From Nitrospirales bacterium (GTDB taxonomy: Bacteria; Nitrospirota; Nitrospiria; Nitrospirales; UBA8639), in NCBI GenBank assembly GCA_021604265.1, contig BQIY01000027.1, forward strand, positions 1-12,146: a stretch of 12,146 bases of DNA, given 5' to 3'. Positions within the stretch are counted from its first letter, which is position 1, and the number at the start of each line of letters is the position of its first letter. The translations under genes were made by a program, and so were the position numbers. The notes under the pieces were generated by a model that ran no database searches, was not told the DNA's origin, and worked only from the letters and a program-made list of their open reading frames with translations. Shown piece by piece: positions 1-5,752 of the stretch.

Positions 1-163
1 TTTTACCCCTTTGTAACCATTGGTCTGATTGGAAATTGAACGGCTGGGCTTTGACGAATTCGTCTAAACAAGAACTCCATTAGGTGTAATAGTCGCGGCT
101 TGAATAGCCGGTTATCGATCCGGATGGTCGTGCATGTATCAGATCAAGTCTGAACTATTACAG
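1..163. other. Region downstream of toxin gene with inverted repeats
   Basis: I see no gene here. It lies 3' of the minus-strand toxin gene. TGTAATAGT (85-93) and ACTATTACA (154-162) are perfect 9-bp inverted arms, and the distal arm starts immediately next to the toxin stop codon. Between them CGGCT (96-100) and AGCCG (106-110) form a short hairpin with a 5-nt loop. A separate perfect 12-bp palindrome, GACGAATTCGTC, lies at 53-64. Neither hairpin is followed by a T tract on the minus strand, so I do not call an intrinsic terminator. A folded 3' untranslated region of the toxin mRNA is possible. Confidence 0.35.
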
Positions 164-493
164 TCAACTTAGTATGAGTTTGGCAATCTTCTGCACTTTC
201 TTGGCTATCTGTGCCGTACTCGCTTCTCTATAACTCACATTGCGTGATTTGTAGTCTACGGATCGTAACTGGTGCAAAAGAACTGAACCCGATGTCTTCA
301 TTCCAGCCGGTAACTCAACGTGCAATCTTAAATTTTGAGTGGTGCTTGTAATGGGTGCAACAACTGCAAAGCCGGTCGTCTCGTTGAAGATCTTCTGAGA
401 AAGAACGAACGCCGGTCGTCTCTTCACAATTTCATGGCCAGCACTGGGATCAAAATCAAGGTCAACGATATCGCCTTGTTCGGGTGTATACAT
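164..493 (-). CDS. MazF/PemK-family endoribonuclease toxin
   Basis: A type II toxin of the MazF (PemK/ChpB) family. Members cleave RNA at short sequence motifs in the cytoplasm and are held inactive by the partner antitoxin. The 109-residue product has the family opening (GDIVDLDFDP, residues 7-16), then G-H-E, then KRRPAFVLS. Arg26 in the RRP motif and Thr49 in PITS are 23 residues apart, the same spacing as the catalytic Arg29 and Thr52 of E. coli MazF. The length is normal and the frame is intact, so it is probably active. The ATG at 493-491 shares its A with the antitoxin stop (TGATG), which points to translational coupling. A GTG one codon upstream (496-494) is an alternative start. The sequence specificity of cleavage cannot be read from the sequence. 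Confidence 0.9.
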   Translation of the reverse strand: MYTPEQGDIVDLDFDPSAGHEIVKRRPAFVLSQKIFNETTGFAVVAPITSTTQNLRLHVELPAGMKTSGSVLLHQLRSVDYKSRNVSYREASTAQIAKKVQKIAKLILS

Positions 494-747
494 CACAGTT
501 CATTCCCAACGGGTTTTGCATCAACCCATTCGCTATCCTCATCTGACTTTGCAAAATTTTCCTGCGAGCATCCTTCAAGAAGAGATTCCAACGAGTCTGT
601 ATCCGCGAGAGGAGTCAGCACGATTTTGTTGCCTTCCAATGTGAGATCCAGGGATGACCCTACGATCAATCCGAGTGTCTCGGTAATCGCTTTAGGGATG
701 CTAACGATAATCGAGCCTCCGGACTGTCTAAGTGCAATTTTCGTCAT
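493..747 (-). CDS. MazE/AbrB-family antitoxin
   Basis: An 84-residue antitoxin of the MazE/ChpS type. The N-terminal half (about residues 1-45, with R-Q-S-G-G-S near the start and VSIPKAITETLGL following) fits the swapped-hairpin AbrB/SpoVT DNA-binding fold. The C-terminal tail (about 48-84) is acidic (SLESLLEG, KSDEDSEW), as expected for the segment that wraps the toxin and blocks its active site. I chose the ATG at 747-745 over an in-frame start at 783 because MTKIALRQSGGS is the usual family beginning and GAGGG sits 7 nt upstream. It is the first gene of the operon and overlaps the toxin start by one base. Antitoxins of this family normally repress their own promoter, and the palindrome at 789-804 is the obvious candidate operator. 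Confidence 0.9.
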   Translation of the reverse strand: MTKIALRQSGGSIIVSIPKAITETLGLIVGSSLDLTLEGNKIVLTPLADTDSLESLLEGCSQENFAKSDEDSEWVDAKPVGNEL

Positions 748-788
748 GTTGTAGCCCTCATTCGGCACAGATAGATGGAGCACAAAAG

Positions 789-804
789 TTATACTGCAGT
801 ATAA
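789..804. promoter_or_regulatory. Perfect 16-bp palindrome, likely toxin-antitoxin operator/promoter
   Basis: TTATACTGCAGTATAA is perfectly palindromic and ends about 40 bp upstream of the antitoxin ATG. On the minus strand it contains TATACT, a plausible -10 hexamer. On the plus strand TATAAT (800-805) overlaps its right edge. I see no convincing -35 element. A symmetrical site overlapping the -10 region directly upstream of a MazE-type antitoxin fits autorepression by the antitoxin or the complex. The symmetry is directly visible; the role is inferred. Confidence 0.55.
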
Positions 805-823
805 TATAGGTTCTACTCAGCTA

Positions 824-866
824 AAAGGGGACGGAGGGATTAAAATTTAATCCCTCCGTCCCCTTT
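824..866. repeat. 43-nt perfect palindrome (21-bp arms, 1-nt centre), REP/MITE-like
   Basis: The left arm (824-844) starts AAAGGGGACGGAGGG and is the exact reverse complement of the right arm (846-866), with a single A at 845 between them. All 21 positions pair. The core GGGGACGGAGGG / CCCTCCGTCCCC resembles a palindrome I recall as recurring in intergenic regions of gammaproteobacteria, probably linked to REP-associated tyrosine transposases. That link is from memory and unverified. No transposase gene lies in the window. There is no T tract on either side, so it is not a standard intrinsic terminator, although the transcript would form a very stable hairpin. Confidence 0.75.
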
Positions 867-881
867 ATTCGCCTTTATTCG
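862..881. repeat. 10-bp perfect tandem duplication
   Basis: CCTTTATTCG occurs twice back to back (862-871 and 872-881). The first copy overlaps the right end of the 43-nt palindrome. It could be a small target duplication or a slippage product formed when the palindrome arrived. Nothing in the sequence decides between these. Confidence 0.6.
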
Positions 882-960
882 AACTGTCATATAAGCTTTT
901 TCCCGCAAAGTTGAAAATTATCAGTAAACCAAGGGATTGCGCAGTCACTAATCTATCAGC

Positions 961-1023
961 TGGCGCGATAGGTCCGGTATATGGCGCGAGCTGTCCTCGC
1001 GTTGGCGGGAATTGTCCTGCTAC
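961..1023 (+). promoter_or_regulatory. Three 15-bp direct repeats phased at 21 bp, candidate AraC-family binding sites
   Basis: TGGCGCGATAGGTCC (961-975), TGGCGCGAGCTGTCC (982-996) and TGGCGGGAATTGTCC (1003-1017) start exactly 21 bp apart, with unrelated 6-bp spacers. Eleven of 15 positions are identical in all three (TGGCG.GA...GTCC). A period of two helical turns in direct orientation is how AraC/XylS proteins bind: XylS is known to use 15-bp direct repeats separated by 6 bp. The array ends about 155 bp before the start of the AraC-type regulator. The second repeat also forms a small hairpin with its spacer (CGCGAG 985-990, CTCGCG 996-1001). The repeats are seen directly; regulator binding is inferred. 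Confidence 0.55.
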
Positions 1024-1080
1024 CATTGCTTGGTAAAGAAACACAAATAGCGCAACTTTTTATAGCTGTAAATAGAGATT

Positions 1081-1095
1081 GCGAACTCTGCTCCT
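1081..1095 (+). repeat. 15-nt motif, copy 1 (second copy at 4007-4021)
   Basis: GCGAACTCTGCTCCT here matches GCAAACTCTGCTCCT at 4007-4021 at 14 of 15 positions. Both copies are on the plus strand, in the intergenic regions upstream of the two operons, and each is preceded by AATAGAG within a few to about 20 bases. It may be a shared regulatory site or a chance match. Confidence 0.35.
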
Positions 1096-1179
1096 GCTAT
1101 CGGCTCTACTCGAACATTGAGCCCTTGTTTCCAACCGCGGAAATTAGGAGAACCATCGAATCCACATAGGTGATCTGTG

Positions 1180-2184
1180 ATGGCAACGTTAAACAATGGC
1201 GCAGCTATGGCTAATGTATCATTTGCGCTATCTCAAGGTCTTTCTACCGAAGAAATTCTAAATGCCACAGGCGTCTCATGCTCCGATCTTCTCGATCCTC
1301 TAGTTCGCCCGCCTGAAAATACTATGCCTAATATTTTGGCGTTGTTAGCGAAGAAATTTCCTGGCGAGCCATTTGCACTTGAAATGGCTCGAGCTACACC
1401 ATTTTCATATTTTGGCGGGCTTGCCGATGGCGCGCAGTTCGCTATTAATCTTCGAGAGTCAATCGAACTATTTACAAAGAACAGTTCAATCATAGCTGAT
1501 CAGTTGGAGCTTAGTTTTGACGAAAGTGCCGATGTGCCAAAACTCATTTCTCGGCACCCCATGGATCACATCGATAATGGTCGATCGCACGAAATTGGTA
1601 TAGGCATGGTCAGCCGATTGTGTGAAGAATTTCTAGGAGTCGAAGACTGTCTAGTGCGCGTATCTTTTATGCATGAGCCGAACTGTGACGTGATTCACTA
1701 CTCAAATTTTTTCGGTGTGCCTGTGGACTTCGGTGCTTCTGAAATGGCGCTCTATTTTAAACGTGAGAGCCTAATCGTCGGAATTAAACAAAGTAATGTC
1801 AATCTCTTCAATTATGTGAAAACTCATTTCTCGATTGCTCAAAAACAAGCTAAGAGAAGCAAAGCGCCTAACGAGTTAATGCGGTTACACAAGGCTGCTG
1901 AGGACAACATGGCAGCCGGAATTTTTTCGACCAAAGCAGTAGCGGCAGCCGCCAATATGAGTTTGCGAACAGCGCAAAGAATTTCTTCTGAAAATGGGAG
2001 CAGTGTTCTAAAGATAATCGAGAATGTACGTGAAGAAAGAGCCAAAGATCTGCTTTTGGACAAGCAAAATGATCTAAGTGCGATTGCATTTAGTCTCGGG
2101 TACTCTGATGAACGGGCATTCCGGCGAGCTTTTCGTCGTTGGACAGGTCAATCACCAACCGACTTTCGAAATAATCATAAATAA
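1180..2184 (+). CDS. AraC-family transcriptional regulator with arabinose-binding-type sensor domain
   Basis: A cytoplasmic DNA-binding regulator of 334 residues, the usual length for the AraC subgroup with an N-terminal Arabinose_bd-like sensor (OruR type). The sensor spans about residues 10-190. The C-terminal 100 residues carry the double helix-turn-helix: the first around STKAVAAAANMSLRTAQR, the second in DLSAIAFSLGYSDERAFRRAF followed by the signature RWTGQSPTDFR (to about 330). The ATG at 1180 is chosen because AGGTGA (1168-1173) sits 6 nt upstream; a GTG one codon earlier is less likely. The next gene starts 24 bp after its stop, so it is probably autoregulated as the first gene of the operon. 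Its effector is unknown. The nearby phased repeats (961-1023) are its likely target. Confidence 0.9.
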   Translation: MATLNNGAAMANVSFALSQGLSTEEILNATGVSCSDLLDPLVRPPENTMPNILALLAKKFPGEPFALEMARATPFSYFGGLADGAQFAINLRESIELFTKNSSIIADQLELSFDESADVPKLISRHPMDHIDNGRSHEIGIGMVSRLCEEFLGVEDCLVRVSFMHEPNCDVIHYSNFFGVPVDFGASEMALYFKRESLIVGIKQSNVNLFNYVKTHFSIAQKQAKRSKAPNELMRLHKAAEDNMAAGIFSTKAVAAAANMSLRTAQRISSENGSSVLKIIENVREERAKDLLLDKQNDLSAIAFSLGYSDERAFRRAFRRWTGQSPTDFRNNHK

Positions 2185-2208
2185 TAACTATAAACGGGAA
2201 TAATCACT

Positions 2209-2673
2209 ATGAACAACTTTTCACAAGTTGCGACCACACTGTTAGGTCTGTTATCAGGCGGAATGATGCTAATCGCACTTGGGTTAGTTCCTTATTGGCG
2301 TTCTTTAGATCCGGCAGAATTTACATCTGTGTTTGCTGCTAGCCTGCCGTCAGTTGGGGGCACAATGGCTGCTCTCAGTGTTATAGGTACAGTCGCAATC
2401 GTTGTGGCTGCGGGGCTGGCAGCTCGGAAGAAACTGCCATCACGTGCTTGGCTCTCTGCCGGCGCTGCGGGTGCGGTCATTATGCTTGTAACCGTTCCGT
2501 TGTACTTCGGCTCCGCGAATCCTTTGTTGGCTGGTGGCACTTTGAGTGAATCTGAAATTGCGGCTGAGCTTGCAACATGGCAACAGATGCATTGGTTTCG
2601 CACAATAGTTGGAGTATTGGCATTGCTTTGCTCAATTCGTGCTGGATACGCTCGGCCTGGTGAAAACAGATAG
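2209..2673 (+). CDS. DUF1772 / anthrone-oxygenase-like small membrane protein
   Basis: A 154-residue integral membrane protein with four predicted transmembrane segments (about 7-30, 51-71, 80-100 and 130-146). The family-like motif WQQMHWFRT (residues 124-132) before the last helix places a Trp, a His and an Arg where DUF1772 proteins usually have them. Some eukaryotic relatives are described as anthrone oxygenases in polyketide pathways, but bacterial members are largely uncharacterised, and nothing here shows a polyketide substrate. It starts 24 bp after the AraC gene with a modest GGGA ribosome site. Its TAG stop lies inside the strong ribosome binding site of the following flavocytochrome gene, so the two products are probably made in step and may interact in the membrane. 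Function: unknown, possibly redox-related by association. Confidence 0.7.
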   Translation: MNNFSQVATTLLGLLSGGMMLIALGLVPYWRSLDPAEFTSVFAASLPSVGGTMAALSVIGTVAIVVAAGLAARKKLPSRAWLSAGAAGAVIMLVTVPLYFGSANPLLAGGTLSESEIAAELATWQQMHWFRTIVGVLALLCSIRAGYARPGENR

Positions 2674-2677
2674 GAGG
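2672..2677 (+). promoter_or_regulatory. Consensus Shine-Dalgarno overlapping the upstream stop codon
   Basis: AGGAGG lies 8 nt before the ATG of the flavocytochrome gene. Its first two bases are the last two of the upstream TAG stop (2671-2673). It is the strongest ribosome site among the plus-strand genes and implies coupled, relatively high translation of the oxidoreductase. Confidence 0.75.
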
Positions 2678-2685
2678 ATCGAACC

Positions 2686-3948
2686 ATGTTGCGTTCACAG
2701 GGTATTAACGCTATTGCTGCACTTATTGCCGTATTCATCATTCTTCATTGGGTCTTTGCACCCGAACATCACGATGTTAGAACCACAGCGGCCACGATGT
2801 TAGGCGGAATAGCATTTCTCCTCATGACGGTCTCGGTAGTCCTAGCAACACGGCTCGAAGCATTCGAAGAATGGTTCGGAGGACTCGATCGCATGTACCA
2901 GATGCATCGGATCGCAGGCACTTTTGTTGGTGTTTTAGTCATATTTCATTTCGTCGGTGTACCAAAGGTCTTACCGGAGGGAATCGACCCTCTTCTAAAT
3001 CCCTTGATTCCTTCCTCGCCGCTTGGAAAAGTATCAATGGTTCTCTTGGTAATAGGGCTGTTCGTTGCGTTGAATAGAAAGATCAGCTATTCCAAATGGC
3101 GAACACCTCATAAAATCATGGCGCTCGTATACTTTCTTACTATCGGACATTTCATGAATGCCCCCGGTATTTTTTTCGAACGATTTAGTGTTTCTGGCGT
3201 GATGCTCATTGCGTCGGCATCTGTGGGGATGATTGCTCTTATCTATACCATGCTTGGCATGAACAAGCGCACGGCTAGTCCTTTTACTATCGAAGCGGTG
3301 AATTCGATGGAGCGTGCGACGGAAATCGTATTAAAACCAGACGGGGACATGTTTAGCTTCGAGCCTGGGCAATTTGCCTTTGTCGAAATTCAAGGTAAGG
3401 AATGGTCGGAACCACATCCTTTCACGATATCCAGCGCACCTGGGGAAAATCGACTACGCTTCACAATTAAAGTGCTTGGCGACTGGACAAGAAAAGTTCG
3501 TGAAGAGCTAAAACCCGGCGGCAAAGTAATTGTACGTGGCCCATATGGTCGGTTTAATTCATCCAAATTAAGCAACAGCAATCAAGTTTGGATCGCTGGC
3601 GGCATTGGTCTAACACCCTTTTTATCAACGATTAGGGCTATGAAAAATGATGATGATCGCCAGATTCACTTTGTTTATGCTGCGCGAAATGAAGAGGAAG
3701 CTATATTTCTTGATGAATTAAAGGTCCGTACTTCGGAGCTTGGAAATATCACTTTATACCCCCTATTTTCGGATTTGGGAGAATTCGCTCGCATTGATAT
3801 AGCTAAGGAAAGGCTTCCTGATACACTTGATTCATTTGAGTATCTAATTTGTGGCCCGAAACCAATGCTTGATGGTTTGATAAAGGATCTTAAAAAAGAG
3901 GGCGTAGAGCGGACGAAAATTCACACGGAAGCATTCGAATTTCGTTGA
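2686..3948 (+). CDS. NADPH oxidase/ferric reductase-like membrane flavocytochrome
   Basis: A 420-residue transmembrane electron-transfer protein. The N-terminal half (about 5-192) is a ferric-reductase-type membrane domain with several helices. His74/His88 (13 residues between) and His142/His155 (12 between) match the two-haem ligand spacing of NOX2 (101/115 and 209/222). The C-terminal half is an FNR-type dehydrogenase: HPFTIS for FAD (244-249), GPYG (285-288) for the pyrophosphate, GGIGLTPF (305-312) for the nicotinamide nucleotide and CGP (389-391). It probably passes electrons from cytosolic NAD(P)H through FAD and two haems to an acceptor on the periplasmic side (Fe3+, O2 or a quinone-like compound); the acceptor cannot be told. 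There is no 2Fe-2S or EF-hand domain. It is co-transcribed with the DUF1772 gene and the AraC regulator. Confidence 0.85.
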   Translation: MLRSQGINAIAALIAVFIILHWVFAPEHHDVRTTAATMLGGIAFLLMTVSVVLATRLEAFEEWFGGLDRMYQMHRIAGTFVGVLVIFHFVGVPKVLPEGIDPLLNPLIPSSPLGKVSMVLLVIGLFVALNRKISYSKWRTPHKIMALVYFLTIGHFMNAPGIFFERFSVSGVMLIASASVGMIALIYTMLGMNKRTASPFTIEAVNSMERATEIVLKPDGDMFSFEPGQFAFVEIQGKEWSEPHPFTISSAPGENRLRFTIKVLGDWTRKVREELKPGGKVIVRGPYGRFNSSKLSNSNQVWIAGGIGLTPFLSTIRAMKNDDDRQIHFVYAARNEEEAIFLDELKVRTSELGNITLYPLFSDLGEFARIDIAKERLPDTLDSFEYLICGPKPMLDGLIKDLKKEGVERTKIHTEAFEFR

Positions 3949-3990
3949 GTCCATAATTTGAGTAAAGAGTTAGAATAGAAGAACAATAGA

Positions 3991-4006
3991 GTTGACATAT
4001 TTCAAC
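3991..4006. promoter_or_regulatory. 16-bp near-perfect palindrome, candidate operator
   Basis: GTTGACATATTTCAAC pairs at 7 of 8 positions around its centre and contains a consensus-like -35 hexamer, TTGACA (3992-3997). No good -10 follows at 16-18 bp, so I do not call a promoter on this alone. It lies about 200 bp upstream of the RND operon and immediately before the second copy of the 15-nt motif. A dimeric repressor could bind here, but none is encoded next to it. Confidence 0.3.
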
Positions 4007-4021
4007 GCAAACTCTGCTCCT
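4007..4021 (+). repeat. 15-nt motif, copy 2 (first copy at 1081-1095)
   Basis: GCAAACTCTGCTCCT differs at one position from the copy upstream of the AraC-type operon. It sits directly after the near-palindrome at 3991-4006, with AATAGAG (3985-3991) leading into that palindrome. Confidence 0.35.
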
Positions 4022-4099
4022 AATTTCCTTAAAATAGATGTTCTTTTGCAAATGGACTACTTGTGCGTGCCTCTCGCAGATGACTCGCGCTCACCCAAC

Positions 4100-4126
4100 T
4101 TGTTAGTAAAGCATAGTAATTATGAT
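4100..4126 (+). promoter_or_regulatory. Possible sigma70 promoter of the RND operon
   Basis: TTGTTA (4100-4105) and TATGAT (4121-4126) resemble -35 and -10 hexamers but are only 15 bp apart. Using GATACT (4124-4129) as the -10 gives an 18-bp spacer with a poorer hexamer. It is the best match in the 246-bp gap between the flavocytochrome gene and the efflux operon. I see no clear intrinsic terminator for the upstream operon in the same gap. Confidence 0.25.
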
Positions 4127-4203
4127 ACTGTGAACTCAATGCATATCTAGGTCGAAAACTCTAACCGTTTTTACCGGAAAAATAATGGGCTAATGTGGTT
4201 CTG

Positions 4204-5724
4204 ATGATAAACAAACTCTCCTTTCTTTTTGTGTGCGTCTCGGTGGTATCCCTTTCGGCTTGTATGGTCGGGCCAGATTATTTGCCGCCAGAATTGGATA
4301 ATCCGCAAGTATTACCTAGCGCTAATGAAAGCTCGGTAGTCGAACAAGACGCAGTAGATTTGGCTTGGTGGGAGAGTCTCAATGATCCAGGGTTGAATAA
4401 AGTAATTCAACATATGAGAGCACAAAACCTTAGTTTGCGCGTGGCTGGTCTTAGAATTCTGGAATCTCGAGCAACACTAGGGCTAGCTGAAAGCCAGTTG
4501 TATCCATTTAGTCAGGTGAACGGGAGCTTGAACCGCCTTGATCTCAGTCAAAACTCAGCGAATGGAGCTTTAAGCGACAACAGCTTTGGTGATGCCAGAG
4601 TGTCCTTCGACACCTCTTGGGAAATAGATTTCTGGGGGCGATTTAGACGAGATATTGAGGCAGCGAATGCCTTGTTAGAACGAGACTTGGCTCAGTTTTC
4701 TGATGCTCTTGTACTGGTTACTGCAGAGACAGCTCGCGCGTATATTACTGTCAGAATCGTGGAGGAACGTCTTCGTTTGGCTGCTGATAATGTAGCCACA
4801 CAATTGCGTGCATTGGAGATTGCTACAGTGAGGTTTAATAACGGGGCAACGACTGAGTTAGATGTGGCGCAAGCGCAAACTATCCTGAGTGCTACTCGCG
4901 CTAGCATTCCTGCTCTGGAAGCGTTACTGGTACAAGCAAAAAATGGATTAGCAGCGCTGCTGAATCAAACGTACTCTGAAATCGATTTTCTTTTGGAGCA
5001 AAGTGCTGGTATTCCCACTGCGCCTAACGAAGTAACAGTTGGCATTCCTGCTGATCTATTGAGGCGGCGTCCTGACGTTCAAGTAGCAGAGAGAAATTTG
5101 GCCGCTCAAAGTGCTGGTATCGGTGTTGCCATGGCCGAATTGTACCCTCATATAGGTTTGAATGGTTCATTGGGTTTTCAAAGCAGTGATGCCAGCAACC
5201 CATTCGGGGGTGGAAGTCCTGATATAGGTGATCTATTTGAAAGCAATAGCTCGACAGGTGCAATTGGCCCGTTTCTTTCATGGAATGTACTTAACTTTGA
5301 TCGAATAGAAAACAATATTCGAGTACAGGATGTTCGATTTCAACAGCTACTAGTAATCTATCGTGATTCCATCATTAAGGCCCTTGCGGAAACCGACAGC
5401 GCAATAGCTACTTTTGACAAATCGATTACCCAAGCTGAGTTTCTTACTCAAAGTGCTGCTGCTGCACTTCGATCAGTTGAGTTAGCCTCCATACAGTATT
5501 CCGAAGGACAAACCGATTTTAATCGAGTTGCAATAGCTCTTGAGGCTGCGAATGCCCAGCAAGATCGGATGGCGCAAGCTCAAGGTGCGATTGCTCTGAA
5601 TTTGGTATCTCTTTATCGAACTTTAGGTGGAGGATGGCAAAGTTATGGTGATGACTATGTGCCTGAAGACATGCGTCAGGAGCTATTAGACCGTTCAAAT
5701 TACTGGCAAGAAGTATTTGAATAG
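4204..5724 (+). CDS. RND efflux outer membrane factor lipoprotein (OprM/NodT family)
   Basis: The outer membrane channel of a tripartite efflux pump, forming a trimeric tunnel that meets the adaptor in the periplasm. The N-terminus is a lipoprotein signal ending in the lipobox LSAC, with Cys20 counted from the ATG at 4204. A GTG at 4195 would add three residues, and neither start has a strong ribosome site. The 506 residues contain two OEP repeats. Family landmarks are DLAWWESLNDPGL near the N-terminus, SWEIDFWGRFRRDIEAANA around residue 142, GIPADLLRRRPDVQVAERNL around 285, and YRTLGGGW near the end, followed by a roughly 30-residue acidic tail. It is first in its operon and the adaptor follows after 28 bp. 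The substrate is unknown. Confidence 0.92.
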   Translation: MINKLSFLFVCVSVVSLSACMVGPDYLPPELDNPQVLPSANESSVVEQDAVDLAWWESLNDPGLNKVIQHMRAQNLSLRVAGLRILESRATLGLAESQLYPFSQVNGSLNRLDLSQNSANGALSDNSFGDARVSFDTSWEIDFWGRFRRDIEAANALLERDLAQFSDALVLVTAETARAYITVRIVEERLRLAADNVATQLRALEIATVRFNNGATTELDVAQAQTILSATRASIPALEALLVQAKNGLAALLNQTYSEIDFLLEQSAGIPTAPNEVTVGIPADLLRRRPDVQVAERNLAAQSAGIGVAMAELYPHIGLNGSLGFQSSDASNPFGGGSPDIGDLFESNSSTGAIGPFLSWNVLNFDRIENNIRVQDVRFQQLLVIYRDSIIKALAETDSAIATFDKSITQAEFLTQSAAAALRSVELASIQYSEGQTDFNRVAIALEAANAQQDRMAQAQGAIALNLVSLYRTLGGGWQSYGDDYVPEDMRQELLDRSNYWQEVFE

Positions 5725-5752
5725 TGATTTATCGTAAAACCGGAGACCTGAT

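Larger units (their letters stand above)
748..1179. other. Intergenic region between toxin-antitoxin and araC-type operon
   Basis: No gene is supported in these 432 bases. From left to right it holds the toxin-antitoxin operator palindrome (789-804), the 43-nt palindrome (824-866), a tandem decamer (862-881), three 21-bp-spaced direct repeats (961-1023), and a 15-nt motif (1081-1095) that recurs upstream of the RND operon. An open frame of 62 codons (981-1169) runs through it but lacks a ribosome binding site and overlaps the repeats, so I read it as non-coding. The promoter of the plus-strand operon should lie between about 1024 and 1160; I see only weak hexamer matches there. Confidence 0.6.

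Noticed and set aside
53..162. Possible integron attC site next to the toxin-antitoxin module
   Set aside because: Toxin-antitoxin genes are common integron cassettes and inverted repeats are present, but I find no paired RYYYAAC/GTTRRRY core sites, and the module has its own operator.
371..422. 12-nt direct repeat GCCGGTCGTCTC at 371-382 and 411-422 inside the toxin gene
   Set aside because: The copies fall in different reading frames of an intact, conserved protein (ETTGF versus KRRPAF), so it is most likely a coincidence of codon use.
335..754. 139-codon plus-strand open frame antisense to the toxin-antitoxin pair
   Set aside because: It is a shadow of two well-supported minus-strand genes, and its translation shows no recognisable domain.
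981..1169. 62-codon plus-strand open frame before the AraC gene, starting with a hydrophobic stretch
   Set aside because: It has no ribosome binding site, overlaps the 21-bp direct repeats and ends right at the ribosome site of the AraC gene. The sequence resembles no family I know.
1414..1445. Further TGGCG-type sequences inside the AraC coding region resembling the upstream repeats
   Set aside because: They match only the TGGCG start of the box, have the wrong spacing and lie in conserved coding sequence (FGGLADGAQF).
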